Below, piece by piece: positions 1-7,758 of a stretch of DNA of 64,000 bases. Origin of the DNA: an uncultured Faecalibacterium sp. (GTDB taxonomy: Bacteria; Bacillota; Clostridia; Oscillospirales; Ruminococcaceae); NCBI GenBank assembly GCA_937880095.1, contig CALFLK010000007.1:62001-126000 (forward strand), read 5' to 3'. The position numbers and the translations under genes were made by a program. The notes below the pieces were generated by a model, which saw only the letters and a program-made list of their open reading frames with translations, had not been told where the DNA came from and did no database searches. Position 1 is the first letter of the stretch. Every line of letters starts with the position of its first letter.

Positions 1-733
1 TTTCGAACCGAACTGCTCTTGGTTTCTCTGCGCTTATCTTTTCCAATATGCTGATTATCCTATCCATTTGGGTTCTTTTTGAAAAAAGAGACACCTTTCC
101 CGGCATATTGCTTATATCCAAGAACAGCAAAAATTACAGCTTGAATATTATTCCTCTCTTTGTGCGGAACATGATGCGCTTATCGCATTTCAAAAAGAGT
201 CCATTCAATAAATTCATGCCTTGCAGCAGGCTTGTACTGCACCCAATCCTGCAGATGCGGATGCCCTTTTGCACTCCATCCACCAGAAAATGCAGAAAAA
301 CTATCTGCTAGTTCCCACACACAACAATGCAGTTGATGCACTGCTGCAAAACAAATTTCATCTTGCTGAAACCAAAGGCTGTCATCTGCTTTCTTCTCTT
401 GTGTTGAAAAATGATCTTGCAATCGATTGCATGGACCTGATTTGTATTCTGGCCAATCTTTTAGATAATGCCATTTCCGCTTGCGGCCCCGGAGATACCA
501 TTCAGATTTCCGGCGTTGCGCAAAAGGGTCTGTTAATTCTGGAAGTTCGCAACCCCGATCACGGACAAAAGCTCCCTAAGCAATTTCAGTTGCCGCATCT
601 GAAAGCCAACGGTCACGGCAGCGGTCTGTCCAGTGTTGAACACACTGCCGAAAAATATGGCGGACAGCTTTCGTTGTTTTCTCGTAATGGAATCGTTACC
701 GCACGCGTCACTTTAGAATTACAGGAATTGTAG
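1..733 (+). pseudogene. AgrC/ComD-like sensor histidine kinase, 3' part, broken
   Basis: The left window edge cuts the gene. Frame 3 from base 3 reads a hydrophobic helix ending in VLFEK, as in the last membrane segment of quorum-sensing kinases. The homology then moves to frame 2 (HIAYIQEQQK...) at an A-run at 82-87, and a TAA at 209-211 interrupts that frame. From 221 it reads on as a GHKL ATPase domain with an N-box (NLLDNAISA) and a G-box (HGSGLSSVEH) and ends at 733. The phospho-acceptor His is uncertain; AEHD lies at about the right place. With a frameshift and a nonsense codon the gene is most likely dead. No response regulator or peptide gene is visible beside it. Confidence 0.75.
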
Positions 734-982
734 TGTTCCTTAACAGAAGGGAATCTATTGATTCTCTCAAAATCTTCGGTAGGCACTTCATTCTCTATAG
801 GAATATCATATCTACGTCCTTCAGCATAAACTGACACACTCTCCAGACAGTGTCACCATCTTTCAGGATGCATGAATAGGTCAGCTTTACACGCCATCTC
901 GACTCCACTATCTGCACAATCAGATCCTGATTGCTGTACGAATCTCAAAGATGGGCTTTCGGGAACTCCAGCTCAGGGTGAG
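734..982. other. non-coding stretch, nothing recognised
   Basis: About 250 bases lie between the kinase remnant and the integrase remnant. The short ORFs on either strand look like nothing I recognise and have no ribosome site. It is probably decayed mobile DNA. Confidence 0.4.
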
Positions 983-1524
983 GGAAGATTTGCTGTGAAG
1001 CTGAACGAATGGATTCCCATTCGACAGGAGCAGTATGATGCTCCATCGATGCACCCCAATACATACGCGGTCCACCGTTGTCTGCTGGAAAATCACATTC
1101 TGTCCCAGTTTGACAAATAGGAATTGAACAAGGTGACGAATGGGCCTATCCACCGATTTTACACAATGACAGAACACCTGAAACCATCATACAAATCAAC
1201 CGCTTTCCGATGTGACCATGCAGCGCATCATGTCACTTCTGAGGAAGATACTACGGAAAACCGTGGCAGATGGCTGGTTGGAAACAGGACTCCAATGGCA
1301 GACTGAAGTTTTCACGAAACAATGCAGTCAAAATGGAAATCCGACCTACACAAGAGGTGGCAGACTATCTGGATGTGCCGGGCAGCTTAGCTACGATGCT
1401 ATGTTCACGCTGGACACTTACACCTATCTATCCGACCAAATGCAGACGTCCGCTGCCCAGCGAATGCAGAGCGTGATGGATGCCAGCCCTGCCGGGCGAA
1501 CAACCAGACCCACCGTAGAATAAC
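983..1524 (+). pseudogene. tyrosine integrase, degenerate remnant
   Basis: Frame 2 from about 989 reads KLNEWIPIRQEQYD...NHIL, close to the N-terminus of the integrase at 6656 (KLSEWITYWQENYD...NHIL). A TAG at 1118-1120 interrupts a run that continues as ELNKVTNGPIHRFYTMTE, matching KLKNLTPIQIQQFYNFTK of the integrase at 14096. A short piece KMEIRPTQEVADYLD (about 1330-1375) matches EMNIIPPEQIGAYLE of that integrase. After a deletion of most of the catalytic domain, FTLDTYTYLSDQMQ...AAQRMQ at 1403-1480 matches its C-terminus with the tyrosine retained. At least one nonsense codon, frame changes and an internal deletion make it non-functional. Confidence 0.85.
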
Positions 1525-1578
1525 CGCTGTAAGGTTATTGAACTCAAGAAGGCTGTGAAACGCCTAAGATGAAAACAA

Positions 1579-1615
1579 GAGCCGGAGCATTACGCTCCGG
1601 CTCCTGTTTATTTTC
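1579..1615 (+). terminator. terminator after integrase remnant
   Basis: A perfect 10-bp inverted repeat, GAGCCGGAGC / GCTCCGGCTC (1579-1588 and 1594-1603), is followed by a T-rich tract. The same hairpin follows the intact integrase at 15327-15364, so the remnant and that gene share an origin down to their terminators. Confidence 0.8.
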
Positions 1616-1701
1616 TGAAAGTCCAAGAATGTAAGATTGTGCTACTGGAATCAAAGACCCAAGACATTCCAGCGAAATCATCCGATTACCATTCTTGTCG
1701 G

Positions 1702-3033
1702 CTAGTTCTGCTTGAATTTCATAACCACAACACCGCCGTTCGCACTATTGCTCAGCAGAATTTGACCATTATGATTTTTGATAACCTGAGATGCAAACCA
1801 CAGCCCCAGACCGTTATGCCCAGTAGATGCTCTTGCACTGTCACCACGCCACAGGCGTTCAGTTGCGTGAAGAATTGCAGCCTTGCTGAAACCGGGACCC
1901 TCGTCATGTACAATAATCTGCCAGCCGTCTTCGAGCATGGAGCCTTCTACGGTAACAGTTCCGTCTTTCGGGGTGTATTCAATAGCATTCTGCACCACAT
2001 TACCGATGGCACGAAGTAAGTGGTGCTTCTGCATTGTCACGCAGCCGATCAAATGGTTTTGAATTTCCAAATTGATCTGGCCTGCCTGTGCTATAGGGTT
2101 GGCGTTTTGGCACAAGTTCTCAAAAACCGCTTCCAGTGAGGTACATTCAAACGCTTCCTCTTCTCCACGAGAAGTTTCCAGCAGGCTGTTCACATACTGC
2201 TTTGCCCGACTATTACTCTCCAAAATGGTTTCCACCATCTTTCGATGATCTTCCTGAAGATTATCTTCCAGAAGGAGCTCTGCATTTCCTCCGATCAAAG
2301 TAATCGGTGTCTTCAAATCATGTGCCAGAGCGGCCATTTCAGAATCTCTCTGTTGCTGTGCTGCCCACTGAGAACGAAGGGAAGAATAGAGGGCCTGCCG
2401 CATCTGCTCCATCGCATGGAGCGCCTGATCAAACTCTTTGATTCCAGCGTGAGGAATTTCAAAATCCAGTTCTTGTGCGCCTACTTTTTCGCTCACATCA
2501 CGAAACAACTGGAGCTTCTCCACCAATCGACTCCGAAGCCACAAGGCATTCAGCAGCCAGCAAAGCGCACAAGCAATTCCCAAAGTAATCCACCATAGAT
2601 ACTCGAAAGGTGGCAGGGATGCACGCCAAACCGGGTCAGAAAACTCCTTTCGGAAGTGCCATCTAAAAATGGCATAACTTCCGTCTGTATAGGTATGGCG
2701 CAAGGTTTGGGGGAGATTCTCCTTTGCTTTTTCTAATAGGGAGCTTCGGAGACTGCCTTCTACATTACTGACGATTAGATTTCCGTTTTTGTCAAATAAG
2801 GCATATTCGGCCAGAAAATCATCACTCGGTTTTTGAAATGTGTCAGGGCTGCGTTCAATCATATTTTCGACCTGCTGATTTCCGACATGCCCTGGGTAGA
2901 CGATTCCTCGGCTTTCCAGAAAACTCAGTGCCGCATACCATATCACACAGCAAACGAGCATACAGGCCATCATTGTAAATCCAAAGCGTAAAAGGATGAA
3001 GGATAGGCTTACCGAATGTCGTCTTTTTTCCAT
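1702..3033 (-). CDS. two-component sensor histidine kinase (SpaK/VanS-like)
   Basis: 443 aa. Membrane helices lie at about 13-37 and 143-165 around an extracellular sensor loop of about 105 residues. A HAMP-like linker follows, then the H-box ALAHDLKTPIT with its phospho-acceptor His, the N-box NVVQNAIEYTP and the G-boxes DEGPGF and HNGLGLWFA. The stretch after the H-box (LIGGNAELL) resembles lantibiotic and vancomycin-type sensors (SpaK, NisK, VanS). It should autophosphorylate and pass phosphate to the overlapping response regulator (25-bp overlap). The signal is unknown; the esterase and PspC genes in the same cluster suggest envelope or antimicrobial stress. All catalytic motifs are intact. 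Confidence 0.9.
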   Translation of the reverse strand: MEKRRHSVSLSFILLRFGFTMMACMLVCCVIWYAALSFLESRGIVYPGHVGNQQVENMIERSPDTFQKPSDDFLAEYALFDKNGNLIVSNVEGSLRSSLLEKAKENLPQTLRHTYTDGSYAIFRWHFRKEFSDPVWRASLPPFEYLWWITLGIACALCWLLNALWLRSRLVEKLQLFRDVSEKVGAQELDFEIPHAGIKEFDQALHAMEQMRQALYSSLRSQWAAQQQRDSEMAALAHDLKTPITLIGGNAELLLEDNLQEDHRKMVETILESNSRAKQYVNSLLETSRGEEEAFECTSLEAVFENLCQNANPIAQAGQINLEIQNHLIGCVTMQKHHLLRAIGNVVQNAIEYTPKDGTVTVEGSMLEDGWQIIVHDEGPGFSKAAILHATERLWRGDSARASTGHNGLGLWFASQVIKNHNGQILLSNSANGGVVVMKFKQN

Positions 3034-3683
3034 TTATAGCCCACCCCCCAAACCGTTTCAATGGGACTAAGCCCTGACCGTTTCAGTTTCGCCCGGATAT
3101 TTTTGATATGTTCCGCAATCGTTGCAGGATCTCCTTCTGCATCAAAGCCGAAAACACGGTCATAAAGCTGCTCTTTCGTGAATACCTGTCCTGCGTGTAA
3201 AGCGAGATATTCGCAGATAGCGTATTCTCCTTTTGTGAAGGCGATGGGAGTTTCTGCTGCACTGGCCACCTTTGCCTGCATATCAAAATGTAAGCCGCTT
3301 TTGTTGAGGGCATGGGTTGGTTGGCGCATTTGCCGCCGCAGATGAGCTCCAACCCGTGCACGGAGTTCTGCGATACTGAACGGCTTTTTGATATAATCAT
3401 CACCACCCAGGCCAAACCCCTGCACAACATCCGCATCTTCTGCTTTTGCAGTTAAAAACAGGATGGGACAGTCTACTTCTTTCCGAATACGATTGCAGAG
3501 GGAAAAGCCATCTTCTTTTGGCATCATCACATCCAGCAAAATCAAATCGTACTGGCGGCATCGAGTGCTCTGTACAGTTGTGGCATCTGACTCAATATCC
3601 ACCTGATGTCCATCCTTTCGGAGGGTCATTTGGATTAGGTTTAGCATATCCGTGTCATCATCCACAACGAATATTTTAGCCAT
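3009..3683 (-). CDS. OmpR/PhoB-family response regulator
   Basis: 224 aa. The receiver domain shows the acidic pocket VVDDDTD near the N-terminus, the phospho-acceptor Asp in LILLDVMMP and the conserved Lys in DDYIKKPF. The C-terminal half is a winged helix ending in ETVWGVGYKWKK, typical of DNA-binding OmpR regulators. It overlaps the kinase gene and follows the PspC gene by about 55 bases. The likely targets are this cluster and its own operon, which is inference. It starts at ATG 3683 behind AAAGGAGG. Confidence 0.93.
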   Translation of the reverse strand: MAKIFVVDDDTDMLNLIQMTLRKDGHQVDIESDATTVQSTRCRQYDLILLDVMMPKEDGFSLCNRIRKEVDCPILFLTAKAEDADVVQGFGLGGDDYIKKPFSIAELRARVGAHLRRQMRQPTHALNKSGLHFDMQAKVASAAETPIAFTKGEYAICEYLALHAGQVFTKEQLYDRVFGFDAEGDPATIAEHIKNIRAKLKRSGLSPIETVWGVGYKWKKDDIR

Positions 3684-3738
3684 TCATACACCTCCTTTTC
3701 TGCTATCATATCATAAAATCACAAAGAATGGATTTGTT

Positions 3739-3933
3739 TTATTGCTGAACAGGCTCTTTGGGAATAAAAAGTACAAATAGAAGGTAGGCCAGAATACCAC
3801 TGCCGTAAGCAAGGCAGAGTGCAGCACAGAGGATTCTGACAACTTTCGAATCAACATCAAAATACTTGGCAATACCGCCGCAAACACCAGCAATTTTTTT
3901 GCCATCTCTGATTCTATATAATTTCTTTTTCAT
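3739..3933 (-). CDS. PspC-domain small membrane protein
   Basis: 64 aa, from the ATG at 3933 rather than 3972, because MKKKLYRIRDGKKIAGVCGGIAKYF is the standard PspC start. The motif IAGVCGGIAKYFDVD...VRILCA is followed by one or two hydrophobic segments. PspC proteins act at the inner membrane in phage-shock or envelope-stress responses; small Gram-positive versions often sit beside two-component systems. It starts 4 bases after the stop of the upstream esterase-like gene, so the two are probably co-translated. Confidence 0.85.
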   Translation of the reverse strand: MKKKLYRIRDGKKIAGVCGGIAKYFDVDSKVVRILCAALCLAYGSGILAYLLFVLFIPKEPVQQ

Positions 3934-3937
3934 ATCG

Positions 3938-5194
3938 TTATTCTTCCGTTTGAATTGTAGTAGGGGTAGCATCCGTTACAAGGATCATGCTGTCATAGAG
4001 CTGTGCCGGGGGCTGGAACATCCGATAGCTGGGAGGCAGCAGACGCATTATGGGCGAGTACTGTTCACCCAGATTCCCCATAAAGGAATACTCCCGAACC
4101 TGATTTCCAAGTTCTGAATCTTCCGGAATCTGAGAGAAGTCCAGCCAGCAGATGGCAAGTCCAGCTTCTTTGGCGGCCTTTGCCAAAGGATCATGAGAAT
4201 AGAACACCTGATTTGTTCGCTTACCGGAAGGGGTTGGCAGATTGCATTTTGTTTTGTAGAAATCTGTGCCGATCACATAGTAGTCATCGCCCAACGCATC
4301 TTCCAGAATCTTTCCCATAGCGTCATAGCTTCCCCATTTGGCCACATGCGAGTTATGCCCGGCGATGAAGATTTTATCCTTGCCAAGGGACTGTTCCTGC
4401 TGCAAGATCCACTGCACGTTCTCTGCCATGAAAGCATCTCTTAAATCCATACCAGCATTGGGATCGGTGGTCATCTGTGTGTTTAATTTCAAGTACTGCA
4501 CCAGCATATCTGCCGCATGAACCGCCTGTTCTGTATTTTCAATATTTTCCAGCTTGGTCTTTGCCTGCGTGATTATGTCTGCTCTCGCAGTATTGTCATA
4601 TGTCTCATTCCAGTCTTCACCATTCACCAGACCCTCCAACTGGGTTGTATCCACTCCATTTGCCTTGCATGCTTCCACAAGCAAATTCAAACTACTCATA
4701 TACCGCTGCATATCAAAACCGTAGAAGCGCAAATCCTCGCCAGCAGGAGCATTCGCATTGTACTCCCTCATATATGCAATGAGTTCAGCTATCTCATCGG
4801 TCTGGTAAATCTGAAAACCGATTGCAGCCGCAGCTTCCTGTACGGTTCCCTCACCGTCGTGGATATAGCGGTTTACCTGCTCACATCCACCGAAGTCTCC
4901 TTCAATGGCAAAAGCACGAACCCCATCATTCTCCACCAGATTTTTAAATACATCCAGCTTCAACTGCTGAAACTCTGCGTTTCCGTGGGTAGCTTCACCA
5001 AGTGCAATAACCTTCGCATTTGCGGGAATAGAAATTTGGTCCACAACCTGCGCATATGCCTTTAGCTGCTCAGAGTTTGCACTCTTTCCTGTGTTAAAAC
5101 CTCCAAAGTGCATAAAAGTCAGTGCTGCGGCAATCAAAATCACAAACACGCATAGCAAAAAGCGCCATACAAAATGATGTCGTTTTGTCTTCAT
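3938..5194 (-). CDS. erythromycin esterase-like hydrolase, membrane-anchored
   Basis: 418 aa. An N-terminal signal-anchor helix (about 10-30) is followed by the erythromycin-esterase/succinoglycan-biosynthesis domain. The active-site region ALGEATHGNAEF carries the family Glu and His, EGDFGGCEQVNRYI follows, and IAGHNSHVAKW supplies a second His. Authentic Ere enzymes open macrolide lactone rings in the cytoplasm. This one is predicted to face outward, so its substrate could be an extracellular ester, and calling it a resistance gene would be unsafe. It is the first gene of a four-gene minus-strand cluster with PspC and the two-component system. Confidence 0.8.
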   Translation of the reverse strand: MKTKRHHFVWRFLLCVFVILIAAALTFMHFGGFNTGKSANSEQLKAYAQVVDQISIPANAKVIALGEATHGNAEFQQLKLDVFKNLVENDGVRAFAIEGDFGGCEQVNRYIHDGEGTVQEAAAAIGFQIYQTDEIAELIAYMREYNANAPAGEDLRFYGFDMQRYMSSLNLLVEACKANGVDTTQLEGLVNGEDWNETYDNTARADIITQAKTKLENIENTEQAVHAADMLVQYLKLNTQMTTDPNAGMDLRDAFMAENVQWILQQEQSLGKDKIFIAGHNSHVAKWGSYDAMGKILEDALGDDYYVIGTDFYKTKCNLPTPSGKRTNQVFYSHDPLAKAAKEAGLAICWLDFSQIPEDSELGNQVREYSFMGNLGEQYSPIMRLLPPSYRMFQPPAQLYDSMILVTDATPTTIQTEE

Positions 5195-5374
5195 AAATAG
5201 TTCTCCTTCTAAGTGATACTTTCAGGATAACAGCCATTTTTCAAGATTTTATAAAGAACTATAGATTTATTTTCAGGTGGAAAAGTATTGGGGTTTGGTT
5301 CTGTAAAATTTGCGCCGCTGAAACAAAGAAAAAGCATTTCGTCGCATAACTTCGCTGTGTTTCAGGCTATTTGG
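5195..5374. other. intergenic region upstream of the esterase cluster
   Basis: No gene. It should hold the promoter of the minus-strand esterase cluster, but no convincing -35/-10 pair stood out. It contains the 5302-5335 copy of a repeat also found at 17961-17993. Confidence 0.4.
5302..5335. repeat. short dispersed repeat, copy 1
   Basis: About 33 bases, starting TGTAAAATTTGCGCCGCTGA, recur at 17961-17993 with a single-base indel in an A-run. The two copies lie on the left side of the two larger tRNA-flank repeats. In copy 1 the gap to the larger repeat is about 40 bases; in copy 2 it is about 920 bases and contains the MerR gene. Confidence 0.85.
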
Positions 5375-5439
5375 TTGATTGGGTCAAGCGAATTATGTGC
5401 GGGTTTTATGAATGCTGAAAAGTGCCCACATTAAAAAAA

Positions 5440-5472
5440 TTGACCCAAACCGCAAGCCACGGTTTGGGTCAA
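5440..5472. terminator. inverted repeat, TTGACCCAAACCG arms
   Basis: Perfect 13-bp arms at 5440-5452 and 5460-5472 with a 7-base loop. The same structure with 15-bp arms is at 18981-19017. It is a probable secondary, bidirectional terminator. Confidence 0.55.
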
Positions 5473-5504
5473 AGCTTATCAAGAAAAATTATCAAAAAAA
5501 CGCA

Positions 5505-5530
5505 AAAAACGCCTATTTAGGCGGTTTTTC
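5505..5530 (-). terminator. terminator of the split tRNA-Pro (3' side)
   Basis: Stem CGCCTA / TAGGCG (5510-5515, 5518-5523) with an A/T-rich surround, directly after the CCA end of the tRNA 3' half on the minus strand. It matches the stronger hairpin behind the intact tRNA at 19047-19072. Confidence 0.65.
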
Positions 5531-5539
5531 TAGGAAAGA

Positions 5540-5584
5540 TGGTCCGAGTGACAGGATTCGAACCTGCGGCATCCTGCTCCCAAA
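5540..5584 (-). pseudogene. tRNA-Pro(UGG), 3' half of a split gene
   Basis: The minus strand reads the anticodon loop (TTTGGGA), half of the anticodon stem (GCAGG), the variable loop, a complete T arm (GCAGG-TTCGAAT-CCTGT), the acceptor strand CACTCGG, discriminator A and CCA. Nothing upstream on the minus strand supplies the 5' half; that lies 13.6 kb away at 19182-19218. Its CACTCGG pairs at all seven positions with CCGGGTG there. This is the chromosomal side of the left attachment site. Confidence 0.9.
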
Positions 5585-5591
5585 CGCATGT
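5573..5591. other. left attachment site (attL) of the element
   Basis: The core CCCAAA (5579-5584) is shared with the right end (19182-19187). On the chromosome side is the tRNA anticodon stem; on the element side is C-GCATGT (5585-5591). GCATGT is the exact inverse of ACATGC at the inner right end, as expected for the two recombinase-binding arms of an attP core. Confidence 0.8.
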
Positions 5592-5948
5592 CTGAATGTT
5601 CTTCGGGTACTTTCCTGCACTGTTGGACACTGCTTTGTAGGGTTCCGCTTCCTGTTTTGCACTGCCTTGCACTGATTTGTTCAGTAGTTGCTTTCGTATT
5701 ATGGGATTTGTGTGGGATGAAATTCTGTATATAAAAAGATATTCAGCACAGAAAACCACCGTTCGGAATAATACCCGTTGCTATATTCGGAATAATGCAA
5801 TGACATTATTCCGAATATAGTGATATCCTTCTAACGGACATAAAATCCACGCCGCCATAAACAATGAAAAGGCATTTTGCCTTTCTTTTTCTTTCAGTAA
5901 CTATTTCCCTTCTTCTGTGATATTGTTGTCGCAAAAGGAGGCGATACC
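5585..5948. other. element left end, non-coding, with palindrome
   Basis: No gene in 364 bases. It contains the large palindrome at 5781-5820, a third partial copy of its arm at 5762-5772, and the leader of the first recombinase. It is the natural place for recombinase arm sites and the element's control region. Confidence 0.6.
5781..5820. promoter_or_regulatory. 17-bp-arm perfect palindrome near element end
   Basis: Arms CTATATTCGGAATAATG (5781-5797) and its exact inverse (5804-5820) are separated by six bases. An extra half-site, TTCGGAATAAT, sits at 5762-5772 in the direct orientation. There is no T-tract, so it is not a plain terminator. It is a candidate recombinase arm-binding site or an operator for the recombinase genes 130 bases downstream. 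Confidence 0.6.
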
Positions 5949-6659
5949 GTGAAAAAAGAAGAATATACCGTGGGCCAGTGGTGCTATTTGTGGTTTCAAA
6001 ACAACCAGTATAAATGGAATCCAAACACGAAAGGCGGCTACCTAAATCTAATTGAACACCACATCCTGCCGGTCGTTGGAGAAATCCCACTGACGGAATT
6101 TACGGAGCAGATTGTCACAGAATTTTATGATAAACTACATCTGGACAATTTGAGTAGTCAGACCATCCATTGTGTCCACTTGCTCCTGCGGCGGTGTATG
6201 GATGAAGCAGCTAGACAGCAGATTATCCTCTTCAACCCCGTCCGCAATTGTACTGTGCCTAAAAAAGAAGGTCACCTTCCTATCCGCCTGCGATTGGGTC
6301 AGATCCAGCGTTATCTGAACACAGCGGAACAGTTTGATGCCCTTCCCATGATCTATGTTGGACTTACCAACGGCCTACGGCAATGTGAACTCATCACACT
6401 GTCGTGGGCCGATTTTCATGTCCCGTACAAGTACATTCACCGTCGAGGTCGGCTTCTGACCTTAAATTCCAAAGCCGCTGCACTCCTGGAAAATTTGGAA
6501 CCAAACAGCTCTTCGTATGTGTTCCTCAATCCTAAAACGGGACAGCCGTACCAACTGCATGAGCTCTACTACCTACACAAACGGCTATTAAAATCCGCTG
6601 GGCTACCATGGATTTGCTTCCGGGATCTACAGCGTCAGTGTATGGAGGTAAGGTTATGA
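5949..6659 (+). CDS. tyrosine recombinase-like protein, C-terminally short (Int1)
   Basis: 236 aa, GTG start behind AAAGGAGGCG. That leader resembles the one before the canonical integrase at 14096. The N-terminal SAM-like core-binding domain (about 1-95) is followed by a shortened catalytic domain. The first catalytic Arg is present (NGLRQCELITLSW, R144). The protein stops at FRDLQRQCMEVRL, so the H-x-x-R box is degraded (FRDLQR) and the LGH box and tyrosine are absent. It cannot be a self-sufficient recombinase. Its stop overlaps the next recombinase start as ATGA, with no internal lesion, so it appears maintained as a gene. It may be a DNA-binding partner or regulator of Int2, or a recent truncation. 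Confidence 0.75.
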   Translation: MKKEEYTVGQWCYLWFQNNQYKWNPNTKGGYLNLIEHHILPVVGEIPLTEFTEQIVTEFYDKLHLDNLSSQTIHCVHLLLRRCMDEAARQQIILFNPVRNCTVPKKEGHLPIRLRLGQIQRYLNTAEQFDALPMIYVGLTNGLRQCELITLSWADFHVPYKYIHRRGRLLTLNSKAAALLENLEPNSSSYVFLNPKTGQPYQLHELYYLHKRLLKSAGLPWICFRDLQRQCMEVRL

Positions 6660-7582
6660 AACTAAGCGAATGGATCACCTACTGGCAAGAAAATTACGAC
6701 AAGCCAAATCATCGCCCCAGCACTTATCAGGCTCACAGCCATGTATTCCAGAATCATATCCTGCCAAAACTGGGCAATTTAGAATTGGCAGATTTAACAG
6801 AAGAACGAATGGGTGCATTTTTGGAGGAACGTCGCCGATTTGGAAACCATCGTCCTGAAACGCCGGACTATCCAGGGCTTGGATACAGTGCTATACGGCA
6901 CATCCATCAGCTCCTAAAGCAGTGTTTGGAGCAGGCTGTACGAGATGGACTGATTCTCCAAAATCTAGCAAAAGCGTTCCGCTACCCTGACAAGAAAACA
7001 GTGAAAGCAGAACCATTGACCGCTGCAGAGGTAGAAGCCTATCTGGACGCCGCTGAAAAACTGGGACATCTGCCTATGTTCCTGCTGGAGTTGACTACAG
7101 GTCTACACCAGCGAGAACTCATTTCACTGAAATGGAGTGATTTGAACCCTATTGAACATACTTTGACTATCTGGGAAGAACGAACTGTGGAGCGCAGAGA
7201 ACTAGTGGAGTACGGTAATCGTAAACGAACGATTCTGCTCACGGAAGAAGTCGTGAATCAATTAGAACAAGAACACGCCAAACATCCCAGCAGTCCACTG
7301 ATGTTCATACATCCCGGAACTCTGAGACCGTACTCTCCAAACATGGTACGGCTCCTGCATAGCAAAATTTCCGAAAAAGCAGGACTTGACCATGTGCGCT
7401 TTGAGGATCTGCGGCATACATACGCAGTGCATGCACTGCAAAATGGCGCCAAAGTCAAGGAATTAGCTTATGCACTGGGGCTGGAACGAAACTATACCGT
7501 CCGAAAACATTATGGGCAGTATATGCCAAAAGATGAAAAGAAAAAGAATGAGGTATCCCCAGATAGATGTAGAGTTGGATGA
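6656..7582 (+). CDS. tyrosine recombinase-like protein with altered active site (Int2)
   Basis: 308 aa from the ATG at 6656, chosen because GGAGGTAAGG lies just before it and it overlaps the Int1 stop (ATGA). SAM-like domain at about 1-110, catalytic domain at about 120-300. The first catalytic Arg is His (TTGLHQRELI, H151). The box-II His is Glu but its Arg is kept (FEDLRHT, E250/R253). The LGH His is Leu (LGLERN, L276). The nucleophile candidate Y286 is kept (TVRKHYGQYM). Int1 keeps the Arg that Int2 lost, and Int2 keeps the Arg and Tyr that Int1 lost. After an A-rich stretch near 7535-7550, the +1 frame reads on as IDVELDELKKAAEQ...F to 7628, so the natural C-terminus may be longer. Confidence 0.8.
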   Translation: MKLSEWITYWQENYDKPNHRPSTYQAHSHVFQNHILPKLGNLELADLTEERMGAFLEERRRFGNHRPETPDYPGLGYSAIRHIHQLLKQCLEQAVRDGLILQNLAKAFRYPDKKTVKAEPLTAAEVEAYLDAAEKLGHLPMFLLELTTGLHQRELISLKWSDLNPIEHTLTIWEERTVERRELVEYGNRKRTILLTEEVVNQLEQEHAKHPSSPLMFIHPGTLRPYSPNMVRLLHSKISEKAGLDHVRFEDLRHTYAVHALQNGAKVKELAYALGLERNYTVRKHYGQYMPKDEKKKNEVSPDRCRVG

Positions 7583-7634
7583 ACTGAAAAAGGCTGCAGA
7601 GCAAATGGGAAATATTCTGAGATTCTAAATAGCG

Positions 7635-7681
7635 ACTCGCCAGAGGATAAGAGAAACCAATCCACTTGGCGAGTTTTCTTC
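7635..7681 (+). terminator. possible terminator after the recombinase pair
   Basis: 8-bp arms ACTCGCCA / TGGCGAGT (7635-7642, 7667-7674) enclose a long 24-base loop and are followed by a T-rich tract. The long loop weakens the call. Confidence 0.45.
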
Positions 7682-7758
7682 ATTGTTATTTTTGATAAAA
7701 TATTGTATAATATTGTCAAATATTGCGTTCAAATCAAAAGCAAACCGAGGTGCTCAAT

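Larger units (their letters stand above)
5375..5539. repeat. tRNA-Pro downstream flank, left copy
   Basis: This sequence is homologous along its length to 18919-19073, with 29 identical bases at the start (from TTGATTGGGTCAAGCGAATT) and then scattered changes. Both copies contain an inverted repeat around TTGACCCAAACCG and a tRNA terminator hairpin, and both abut the 3' end of a tRNA-Pro sequence. The divergence suggests an old duplication. Confidence 0.85.
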
